This document shows positions 56,788-64,000 of a DNA stretch of 64,000 bases, piece by piece. The stretch is taken from contig JBHJGM010000003.1 of assembly GCA_050331815.1 (NCBI GenBank), forward strand, positions 310,001-374,000. The letters run 5' to 3'. The notes below the pieces were generated by a model. The model had not been told where the DNA came from. It made no database searches and saw nothing but the letters and a program-made list of their open reading frames with translations. Each line of letters opens with the position of its first letter. Position 1 is the stretch's first letter. Made by a program: the position numbers and the translations under genes. This DNA comes from JBHJGM01 sp050331815. GTDB taxonomy: Bacteria > Verrucomicrobiota > Verrucomicrobiia > Opitutales > JBHJGM01.

Positions 56788-59700
56788 ATGTTCAGCCGCT
56801 TTTTCATCTACCGGCCGATCTTCGCTTCGGTCATCTCGATCTTCACGGTCATCATCGGCGTGCTGTCGATGGTCATCCTGCCAATTGCGCGCTATCCGGA
56901 AATCGCCCCACCCTCGATTTCCGTCTCGGCCGCGTATCCCGGGGCCGATGCCAAGACGGTCTCCGACACAGTGGCCGCCGTTATCGAGCCGCAGCTGAAC
57001 GGCGTCGACAACCTGCTGTACTACACCACGACCTGCTCCAACGACGGGGCGATGTCGATCAATGTTGTCTTCGAGGTCGGCACCAACCTCGATGACGCAG
57101 CGGTGCAGGTGCAAAACAAGGTCTCGGCGGTCGAGCCGCGCCTGCCCGCCGAAGTGACGCGACTGGGGGTGACCGTCGAGAAGAAGTCCACGGACATCGT
57201 GGTGCTGGTCGCACTGACCTCGCCCGATGGAACCTTCGATGAGGCCTTTCTATCGAATTACCTCTTCTCGCAGATTAAGGACGAAGTAGCGCGCGTGGAT
57301 GGCGTCGGGTCCGTCTTCACCTTCACCTTCGAGAATGCCCTGCGGATCTGGATCGATCCGTTTCGCCTGCAGGAAACCGGCCTGACGCTCAACGACGTGT
57401 CGGCAGCGCTGCGCTCGCAAAATCAACAGGTGGCGGTGGGCTCGGTGGGGGCCCCACCCTCGGACGCCGGCCAGGTGCAGACGCTGCTGGCCCGGGGCCA
57501 ATTGGCCGACCCGGAAGCCTTCGCGGCCATCGTCCTGAAACGTGCCAGCGATGGCTCTGTGGTGCGGCTGCGCGATGTCGCGCGGGTGGAAGTGGGCTCG
57601 CAGGATTACAGGCTGCGCTCGAAGCTTAACGGCCTGCCGGCGGCCACCATGGCCGTTTACCAGACCCCGGCGGCAAACCAGCTGGAGGTCGCCGCCAACG
57701 TCAAAGCGACCATGGATCGGCTCAGCGAACGCTTTTCGAACGACCTGGAGTACTCCATCCCTTTCGACAACACGCGCGTGGTGACCTCTTCCATCAGCGA
57801 GGTAATCACCACCCTCTTCATCACCGTCGTGCTGGTCGTTCTGACGGTGTTTGTTTTTCTGCAGAATTTTCGCGCCACGATCATCCCGACGGTGACCATC
57901 CCGGTCTCGCTGATCGGCACCTTTGCCGTGATGAATCTGCTGGGTTTCACCATCAACCAGATTTCGCTGTTCGGGCTGGTGCTGGTCATCGGCATCGTGG
58001 TGGACGACGCGATCGTGGTGGTCGAAAACGTCATCCGCAAAATCGAGGAAAAGAAGCTCAGCCCAAAACAGGCGGCTGAGGAGTCGATGCAGGAGATTTC
58101 CGGTGCGGTCATCGCGACCACGCTGGTCCTGCTGGCGGTTTTTGTGCCCACGGCGTTTCTCGGCGGAATTACCGGCAGGCTCTTCGTGCAGTTCGCCGTG
58201 ACGATCAGCGTGGCCACCGTGCTCAGCTCAATCAACGCGCTGACGCTGTCGCCGGCGCTGGCCGGCGTGGTGCTCAAGGCCAGCAGCAACGCGCAGCCCA
58301 ACCGCTTCTTCCGCTTTTTTAACACTTCGATTCAACGAAGCGAGGCCGGCTATGGACGCATGGTGCGTTTCAGTCTGCGGCGGCTGATTCTGCCCGTCGC
58401 AGCCTATGGCGTGATCGTGGGGCTGGCCGTGTTGGGCTTCGGTCGGTTGCCCAGTTCCTTCGTGCCTCAGGAGGACGAGGGCTATTCGCTGGTCACCCTG
58501 CGCCTGCCCAGCGGTGCCTCACTGGAGCGCACCAGCGCGACCATGGACAAGTTGCAGCGGCAGATCGCGCAAGTTCCCGGGGTCGAAAACGTGACTTCGA
58601 TCGCGGGCTACTCGATCCTCGACAGCGCGACGGCGACCAACAACGGCATCTTCTTCATCACCTTCACGCCCTGGGATGCGCGCGGCGATCCCGAGCTTTC
58701 GAGCGCCGCCATTATCAAGAAGCTTAATGCCCTGCTCTACGCGGATCCGACGAGCCTGGGCTTCGCGCTGCAGCCGCCCTCGTTGCCGGGCATCGGGGTG
58801 GCTGGTGGCTTTGCCATGGCCTTGCAGGACCGCGGCGGCACCGGTCTCGAGTCGCTGCAAACCATGGCGGACACCTTTGTGAGGGATGGTACGGCGCAAA
58901 GCGCGATCGGTCAGGTTTACTACACGTTCACTTCCAGTGAGCCCGCCGTCGCCCTCGGCATCGATCGCGAGCAGGTCCTGAGCAAAGGCCTGACCCTCGA
59001 CGCGGTCTACTCCTCGCTGGCGGTTTCTTTTGCCGGGCTGTACGTGAACGATTATCTGACGCTGGGTCGACTCAATCAGGTGAAGCTCCAGGCTGATGCC
59101 GATTACCGCGCGCGCTTGGATGATGTGCTGCGCCAGCAGGTTCCGGGCATCGGCGGCGAAAACGTCGCGCTGAGTGCAGTCATGCAACCCACCGAAGCTT
59201 CCATTCCGTTGTCGGTCACTCGGCACAACGGCTACGAGGCGATTGTACTGCGCGGCTCACCGGCCCCTGGTTTCAGCAGTGGCGATGCGCTCTCGCTGCT
59301 GGAGTCGATGGCAGACAACTATCTGCCGGCTTCGATGGGTTTTGAATGGACCGAGCTCTCCTTTCAGGAAACGCAGGCCGGCGGCTCGTCCATCGTGATC
59401 TACTTATTTTGTATCCTGTTTGTATATCTGTTTCTGGCCGCGCAGTATGAAAGCTGGCTGCTGCCGATGGCGGTTGTGTTGTCGGTGCCGACCGCCCTTT
59501 TCGGGGCAGTGGCCGCTCTGCTCGTGCGCGGCATCGACAACAACCTTTACACGCAGATTGGAATCGTCCTGCTCATCGGCCTGGCCACCAAGACCTCGAT
59601 CCTGCTGGTGGAATTTGCCAAGGAACTGCAGGAGTCGCGTGGCCTCAGCGCCTTCGATGCGGCTTTGGAATCGCTGCGGCTGCGCTTCCGCGCGGTGTTG

Positions 59701-59919
59701 ATGACGGCGTTCTCCTTTGTGCTGGGCACGTTCCCGCTCGTAATCGCAAGTGGTGCCGGGGCCGCCGCCCGGCAGGTGCTGGGAACCACCGTTTTTGGCG
59801 GGATGATTGTCGCCACGGTGCTGTCGCTGATTTTTGTGCCTGTGCTTTACTACATGATTCAGAAACTGGCCGGTAACACCGAAGCCAGGCCAGTGGCAAA
59901 TGTGAGCCCCGAGGCCTGA
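56788..59919 (+). CDS. RND-family multidrug efflux transporter (HAE1 type)
   Basis: The 1043-residue inner-membrane pump is the length expected for AcrB-like proteins, with 12 transmembrane helices and two large periplasmic loops. N-terminal MFSRFFIYRPIFASVISI is typical. The proton-relay helix is FGLVLVIGIVVDDAIVVVENV with paired Asp (DD) in helix 4. Other signatures are RLPAEVTRLGVTV, FVPQEDEGYSLVTLRLP in the second half and LLIGLATKTSILLVEFAKEL with a Lys in helix 10. Proton-driven export of amphiphilic drugs is expected; specificity cannot be read. No local TetR or two-component regulator is beside the operon. Confidence 0.95.
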   Translation: MFSRFFIYRPIFASVISIFTVIIGVLSMVILPIARYPEIAPPSISVSAAYPGADAKTVSDTVAAVIEPQLNGVDNLLYYTTTCSNDGAMSINVVFEVGTNLDDAAVQVQNKVSAVEPRLPAEVTRLGVTVEKKSTDIVVLVALTSPDGTFDEAFLSNYLFSQIKDEVARVDGVGSVFTFTFENALRIWIDPFRLQETGLTLNDVSAALRSQNQQVAVGSVGAPPSDAGQVQTLLARGQLADPEAFAAIVLKRASDGSVVRLRDVARVEVGSQDYRLRSKLNGLPAATMAVYQTPAANQLEVAANVKATMDRLSERFSNDLEYSIPFDNTRVVTSSISEVITTLFITVVLVVLTVFVFLQNFRATIIPTVTIPVSLIGTFAVMNLLGFTINQISLFGLVLVIGIVVDDAIVVVENVIRKIEEKKLSPKQAAEESMQEISGAVIATTLVLLAVFVPTAFLGGITGRLFVQFAVTISVATVLSSINALTLSPALAGVVLKASSNAQPNRFFRFFNTSIQRSEAGYGRMVRFSLRRLILPVAAYGVIVGLAVLGFGRLPSSFVPQEDEGYSLVTLRLPSGASLERTSATMDKLQRQIAQVPGVENVTSIAGYSILDSATATNNGIFFITFTPWDARGDPELSSAAIIKKLNALLYADPTSLGFALQPPSLPGIGVAGGFAMALQDRGGTGLESLQTMADTFVRDGTAQSAIGQVYYTFTSSEPAVALGIDREQVLSKGLTLDAVYSSLAVSFAGLYVNDYLTLGRLNQVKLQADADYRARLDDVLRQQVPGIGGENVALSAVMQPTEASIPLSVTRHNGYEAIVLRGSPAPGFSSGDALSLLESMADNYLPASMGFEWTELSFQETQAGGSSIVIYLFCILFVYLFLAAQYESWLLPMAVVLSVPTALFGAVAALLVRGIDNNLYTQIGIVLLIGLATKTSILLVEFAKELQESRGLSAFDAALESLRLRFRAVLMTAFSFVLGTFPLVIASGAGAAARQVLGTTVFGGMIVATVLSLIFVPVLYYMIQKLAGNTEARPVANVSPEA

Positions 59920-60050
59920 TCACCGCGCTTTGAAAGACAGTCAGCCCAGGCACTGAAGCTTGCGCAGGCCTCGGCAGAAAGCGATTCTGTCAAGGCCCAT
60001 GGCGCACACGAAATGCGCGCAGCACCTCGGGCGTAACCCGCGTACACGTT

Positions 60051-60353
60051 TTGGAAACTGAACCTCCAGTGACGGCGAGTCCACAGCCGGAAGCCGTTCC
60101 ACCGGTCATCGAGCCAGCCGAAGTCCGTTGGTACTACGAATTTTCCTTCGTCCTGGTGATGCTGTTTTCCTTCGGTCCGCTGGCTTTGCCATTAATTTGG
60201 TGGCACCCGAAGCTTGGGCGTTTCATGAAGCTGCTCATCTCGGTGGTCACGGTACTTCTGTCAATCGCCGCGGTTTGGGCCATCATTGTCATATTCCAGC
60301 ATACCTACGCGCAAGTGCAGGAATTTCTGCGCTTGCTACGAGGAACGGGCTAA
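60051..60353 (+). CDS. small two-helix membrane protein
   Basis: The 100-residue frame starts at a TTG (60051); a GTG at about 60069 is an alternative. It has a Pro/Glu-rich N terminus and two hydrophobic helices (about 31-50, FVLVMLFSFGPLALPLIWW, and 60-83, LLISVVTVLLSIAAVWAIIVI), separated by HPKLGRFMK. No family is recognised. It is alone on the plus strand between the efflux operon and the protease gene. The clear hydrophobic pattern supports a real gene. Confidence 0.6.
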   Translation: METEPPVTASPQPEAVPPVIEPAEVRWYYEFSFVLVMLFSFGPLALPLIWWHPKLGRFMKLLISVVTVLLSIAAVWAIIVIFQHTYAQVQEFLRLLRGTG

Positions 60354-60542
60354 ACACGACCGAGGGTCCGCAGCATGGCCAAGGTGCGATAACCAAATCC
60401 ACCACCCGCAGAAACACAAATAGTTGGCCCTAGCGCAAAGTAGGATGCGTACGCGTACTTGCTTGCCGTGTGCGAAATCTGTATGCCCTGAATCGTGTAC
60501 GAGCACCGTACCCAACCTTGTTTGCACGAAAGCCCTTCGACC

Positions 60543-62150
60543 ATGCGGCAGCGAAGCCGACGAAGACTGTTCGTGTGCCTGGCCTTGGGCTCGGCTTTGT
60601 TGGTGGCTGGTGTCCTGTCTTGGAGGCCATCGGACCCACCACCCGCCCCTTTACCAGTTGCCGATGCACTTCAAGCCCCTGAGACAGCGTCCGGCGACAG
60701 CTTGCCCGTAGCACAGGCGCCAACACCGGATGCGCACGCACACGCACACACGTGCCACGCGCATGGCTGCGAGTCGGCAAAGGAGAGTGAGTTTGTCCTG
60801 GTTGATACGATCCGACTGCCTCTGGCTTTGCTTGCCGATGTGGGGAAGGCCCCACCGCCCATTGCTTTCAACTGTACTTCCGGCCGGTCCGCCCGGCTTG
60901 AACTCACTGTGGGCAGGCACCTGACTGCCGACGGCAGCGCATGGCAGTGGGTGGGCCAAGTTGCCGGCGCGCCCAATTCCAGTGTGGTCCTGACCCGCTG
61001 GAAAGGCGCGCTGTATGGCTCGGTTGAAGGGATGCCCGAGGGCAGCTACGAACTGCGTTCGCGCCGGGATGGACCTTTGGAGCTGTTTCGCATTCTCAAC
61101 GAGCATCAGCCCGGGTGCGAAATGACAGATGCCGACTTTGTACAGGCTGCATTGAGTGGTCCCGATAATTTTGCGGCAACCTCGCTCGCGGATGTGACGG
61201 GGGACAGCCCCATCGACATCGTCATCGGCTACAACGATCAGGCGCGAGTGATTCTGGGTGGTTCCGTCTTCAACCCAAATGACAATGGGGCCATCGAAGC
61301 GAAGATCCTGACCGCCGTGGCCAATGCCAACATCGCCTACGACAACAGCAATATCCAGCTGGACCTGCGCCTGGCCTGGCTGGGTCAAATTGATTACGTC
61401 TACCCCGCCGGAGAAACGTTCAACCGCGCGCTGAACGAGATCATTGATCCGGACGACGGCAACGCCGACCGGCTTGCGGTGTTGAAAGCGCTCTATCAGG
61501 CGGACTTCGCCTCGATGTGGCTGGAAAGCAGCGTCTCGGGCGGACGGGCCAGCGTGCTTTTGAGTGCCTTGCAGCGTGACCGTGCCTACAACGTGGTGCG
61601 CGCGCAAAACTCCACGCTGACCTTCGTGCATGAGGTCGGGCACAACCAGGGCTGCCGTCATATCCGCTCCAGCTATTCAAGCACGCCTTCGTCTTGGACG
61701 CCTTATGCCTTCGCCCACCAGTTCACCGGGTCGGATCTGAATGTGTACCTGACGGTGATGGCCTCTGTCGGCAACACGCAGGACGCTGGCGGTACGCGCA
61801 TCCTTCATTTTTCCAATCCGGATGTGCTCTTTCAGTCGGTCCCGACAGGGTTGGACGCCGTTGATGACACCGCGCGGACGCTCAACGAAAACGCCACCAC
61901 CTACAGCGCTTTTTACGAAGCTCCACGCAGCGAAGTCTCGATCATGGCCAGCGCCACCGAGGTCCAACTCGGCCAGAGCTTCAGTTTCGTGGGTGAAAGC
62001 TACGAACTCAGGCGCACAACGGACCCCTCACAGCCTGGAGCTTTGTGGGACAACCTCGGTACCTTCATGGGTGACAACTCGGGCGACTTGACCGCCAGCG
62101 ACAACGGCAACGGGCTGCCGAATGCCTTCTATCAATGGCGACAGCCCTGA
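60543..62150 (+). CDS. secreted reprolysin-like zinc metalloprotease with His-rich segment
   Basis: The 535-residue protein from the ATG at 60543 has a signal sequence (MRQRSRRRLFVCLALGSALLVAG). A Pro/Ala linker leads to a His/Cys-rich segment HAHAHTCHAHGC (residues 65-76), then an unassigned domain. The M12B-like catalytic domain has HEVGHNQGCRH (residues 363-373), the full HExGHNxGxxH zinc motif, followed about 45 residues later by a Met-turn (LTVMAS). The C terminus ends in a short region of unknown fold. The His-rich segment could buffer zinc or copper in the periplasm. An earlier in-frame start at 60495 would disrupt the signal peptide. Confidence 0.8.
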   Translation: MRQRSRRRLFVCLALGSALLVAGVLSWRPSDPPPAPLPVADALQAPETASGDSLPVAQAPTPDAHAHAHTCHAHGCESAKESEFVLVDTIRLPLALLADVGKAPPPIAFNCTSGRSARLELTVGRHLTADGSAWQWVGQVAGAPNSSVVLTRWKGALYGSVEGMPEGSYELRSRRDGPLELFRILNEHQPGCEMTDADFVQAALSGPDNFAATSLADVTGDSPIDIVIGYNDQARVILGGSVFNPNDNGAIEAKILTAVANANIAYDNSNIQLDLRLAWLGQIDYVYPAGETFNRALNEIIDPDDGNADRLAVLKALYQADFASMWLESSVSGGRASVLLSALQRDRAYNVVRAQNSTLTFVHEVGHNQGCRHIRSSYSSTPSSWTPYAFAHQFTGSDLNVYLTVMASVGNTQDAGGTRILHFSNPDVLFQSVPTGLDAVDDTARTLNENATTYSAFYEAPRSEVSIMASATEVQLGQSFSFVGESYELRRTTDPSQPGALWDNLGTFMGDNSGDLTASDNGNGLPNAFYQWRQP

Positions 62151-62175
62151 GACATTAGGCAAGAATTGACGGAAG

Positions 62176-64000
62176 TTAGTCAGCCGTGAAACGGATCGCC
62201 CAAGCTTTCACGCCTTCCAGGGGAAGCATGGCATAGGTGGAGTTCTCGACGCGCTCAAAGGCGGCTTCGCACGCTTCACCGTTGACAGTAGCTGAGCCGC
62301 TTTCCACGCCCTCGGGCAGGAGCAGGCGCAGGTCGGTACGTTCGGCGTTGGAGGCGAAATCGAGTTCGAGCGCCTTTATTCCGGAATCCCAGGCATAGCT
62401 GTAACTGACGTAACCACCGGAAGCGTGCATCACGGCGGCGGCCTTGGCCCGATTGACACCGGCGGCACTCCAGCGAGGCGCCAGACGTATCTGGTCGAAG
62501 GCGACCCCGGTATCGACGATCCCGGCCAGCCCTTCGATGAGCGCGTACATCAAGGCACCAGCTCCCCAGATATCAGGAATCCCGTAGGAAACCTGCGAGG
62601 GCACAAAATAAACGGGCGCATCGCACAGGGTAAGCGCGCCCAGCATCCAGTTTACATCAGCTTGCGCCACTTCCAGGTGAACGGACTCGATGACGGCGTC
62701 GGGCTTGGGGTTGTTCATGCCGAAGACATGCAGGCCGACGTTCTCAAACTGCCGATTGGGGCCCTGCCAACCCAGACGCAGGTTCACCGGGCCGCGCTTT
62801 TGGTTGCCGCCGCTGTAGGGGTCGTTGGGGGCCGGCATGAACCAAGAGCGGCTTTGCGCGTTGTCGTGGATGTACTGAATGGATTCGCTGCCATCGGCGT
62901 AGACCAGGCGCAGCGTGCCGACAAAACCGTTGGGCGGGCTGCCGGAGTGCGCGTGCAACAGATACAGCGAGTGCGCCTTGGCCCCCACCGGAATCGTGGC
63001 CTTGGGCTGAAAGCGTTCCTGATGCCCAAGGATGAGCGCTGCGCAGCGTCCGTTGGCGGACGGGTCGATGATATCGAACGCGACGTCGGCGAAGGTTTGC
63101 GGGCCGGTGGGAAGGCCGGACATGTCGTTGTTGCCGCCACCGATCCAGCCGGGCACACCCTCGGCCCCGTCACCATGGAAGTCCGCGTTGGCTACCGGGC
63201 GCAGGTCCACCGTGGTGAACGCGCGCGCCGGCGGCTCCGGCATCACCCCTTTCAGGCAGCAGTGCAGGTATCCGCCCAGTTTTTCACACCAGTCCGTGAT
63301 GCGTGTCAGCACATCGGCCCCGTAGACTTCGAAACCATGCTCGAAGGCCCCGTGGGCGAGTTCGCCGGCGCAGATGGTCGTCACCCCACCATTCATATAA
63401 TCACCGGGTTTGTGCTGTCCGAAGCCCTTTTCGAACGGAGGCCAGCAGGAGTAAAATTCGCCGGCGGAGGAGGGGGGCATCTCGTGGCGCAGTTGCTGGT
63501 AGGTCCGGAGGATTTTGGCGCAGTGCGCGTGCGGCAGACGACGGTTGAGCGCATAGGCGTTGGACTGCGTGACCTGCTTGGATTCATCGGTCTGGCCGAT
63601 ATCGCGCTTGAAGGAGGGGTCTTCACTGATGTGGTGCGTGAAGAAGTCGCCGTTCCAGGCCAAGTCGATCAGACGCTGGTAGAGGGTGTCGCCGAGCTCG
63701 CGGTAAGTGCGCGCCTCATCGGTACGTCCGGCGGCTTCGAGCATTTCGGACAGGTAGTAGCAACCGACCGCCATCCCGGTGTTGTCGCCGTGCATGACGC
63801 CAAAGACCGTCTTGTCCGGCGAGACGCGCATGATGGTGGTGCCGGTGCGCTTGACGTCGTCAACATGCTGGAAGTCCCAGGTGTCGATGGTAAAGCCGCG
63901 CTTGAGCAGTTGAAATTTTTCCGACCAGCGGTAGCGGTCCGTGGTGGCGTAGCGAACGGCTTTGATGGCGTTGTCCAAAAGGCCGCTCATCCACTGGGTA
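62176..64000 (-). CDS. putative six-hairpin glycosidase, 5' end beyond window
   Basis: The minus-strand frame is open through the right edge; at least 608 codons are present, and an internal Met at 63990 is unlikely to be the true start. Content is rich in Trp, Tyr, Asp and Gly (GDNTGMAVGCYYLSEMLEAAGR, LAWNGDFFTHHISED, SNAYALNRRLPH) in alternating helices, typical of (alpha/alpha)6 barrel glycoside hydrolases. It is followed by beta-rich sequence (about residues 330-520) and NWMLGALTLCDAPVYF...YGIPDIWGAGALMYALIEGLAG, which again looks like a barrel segment. The family number and substrate cannot be assigned. The protease gene on the plus strand ends 25 bases from its stop. Confidence 0.6.
   Translation of the reverse strand, partial: TQWMSGLLDNAIKAVRYATTDRYRWSEKFQLLKRGFTIDTWDFQHVDDVKRTGTTIMRVSPDKTVFGVMHGDNTGMAVGCYYLSEMLEAAGRTDEARTYRELGDTLYQRLIDLAWNGDFFTHHISEDPSFKRDIGQTDESKQVTQSNAYALNRRLPHAHCAKILRTYQQLRHEMPPSSAGEFYSCWPPFEKGFGQHKPGDYMNGGVTTICAGELAHGAFEHGFEVYGADVLTRITDWCEKLGGYLHCCLKGVMPEPPARAFTTVDLRPVANADFHGDGAEGVPGWIGGGNNDMSGLPTGPQTFADVAFDIIDPSANGRCAALILGHQERFQPKATIPVGAKAHSLYLLHAHSGSPPNGFVGTLRLVYADGSESIQYIHDNAQSRSWFMPAPNDPYSGGNQKRGPVNLRLGWQGPNRQFENVGLHVFGMNNPKPDAVIESVHLEVAQADVNWMLGALTLCDAPVYFVPSQVSYGIPDIWGAGALMYALIEGLAGIVDTGVAFDQIRLAPRWSAAGVNRAKAAAVMHASGGYVSYSYAWDSGIKALELDFASNAERTDLRLLLPEGVESGSATVNGEACEAAFERVENSTYAMLPLEGVKAWAIRFTAD

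Overview
The window is GC-rich, densely packed bacterial chromosome. It most resembles a Verrucomicrobiota member of the Opitutae type, probably marine or halotolerant. This is inferred from gene style: a lysine-rich histone-like tail fused to a DksA/TraR domain, a signal peptidase I with a very large insert, a Cys-type sulfatase, a complete set for the osmolyte N-acetylglutaminylglutamine amide (NAGGN), and recombinase remnants of a kind I associate with this phylum. No rRNA or long marker gene is present to prove it.

Layout. 1-2.4 kb: minus-strand operon of three minor type IV pseudopilins, the last cut by the window edge. 2.7-8.1 kb: CruF-like carotenoid membrane protein, convergent with an ileS - DksA-like - lspA operon. 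8.2-14 kb: Ca2+/cation exchanger, gpmI, sugar-phosphate isomerase-like protein, small membrane proteins and an SBF-type transporter. 14.1-24.9 kb: a molybdenum and purine-flavoured stretch (mogA, xdhC, a single-chain xanthine dehydrogenase, an amidase), interleaved with a QueC-like PP-loop protein/methyltransferase pair and an AraC regulator divergent from a phytanoyl-CoA dioxygenase-like gene. 24.9-32.3 kb: nucleotide-sugar epimerase, Xer recombinase, tandem TerB protein, methylthioribose-kinase-like protein, DcaP-like porin, sulfatase. 32.6-42.6 kb: housekeeping genes lepB-lepA-fabD, a pilT-family ATPase, dapA-dapB-ruvA, and an ECF sigma/anti-sigma pair. A tRNA-Lys(TTT) follows at 42.8 kb.

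43.0-45.8 kb is a small AT-richer accessory island. It begins with a 25-base sequence matching a tmRNA 3' end (probable att scar) and a C-terminal recombinase remnant. Then come three attC-like sites that delimit two well-formed gene cassettes: one orphan gene and one putative PD-(D/E)XK nuclease. The inverse core of the third site (GCACAAC) is the exact reverse complement of the core that opens the same cassette (GTTGTGC), as expected of an integron cassette. No integron integrase is present, so this looks like a cluster of attC sites lacking an integrase (CALIN). A second possible recombinase fragment and an N-terminally truncated Fic-MerR gene close the island. This is the most notable finding.

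45.9-64 kb: OPT-family transporter, acetamidase/formamidase-like protein, the three-gene NAGGN osmolyte cluster followed by a K+-channel-like gene, a complete tripartite RND efflux operon, a small membrane protein, a secreted reprolysin-like zinc protease with a His-rich segment, and the C-terminal part of a large putative six-hairpin glycosidase running off the right edge.

NAGGN synthesis plus the K+ channel suggest osmotic adaptation. The xanthine dehydrogenase, XdhC and MogA belong together biochemically because the dehydrogenase needs molybdenum cofactor. The pseudopilins and the PilT-family ATPase suggest type IV pili.
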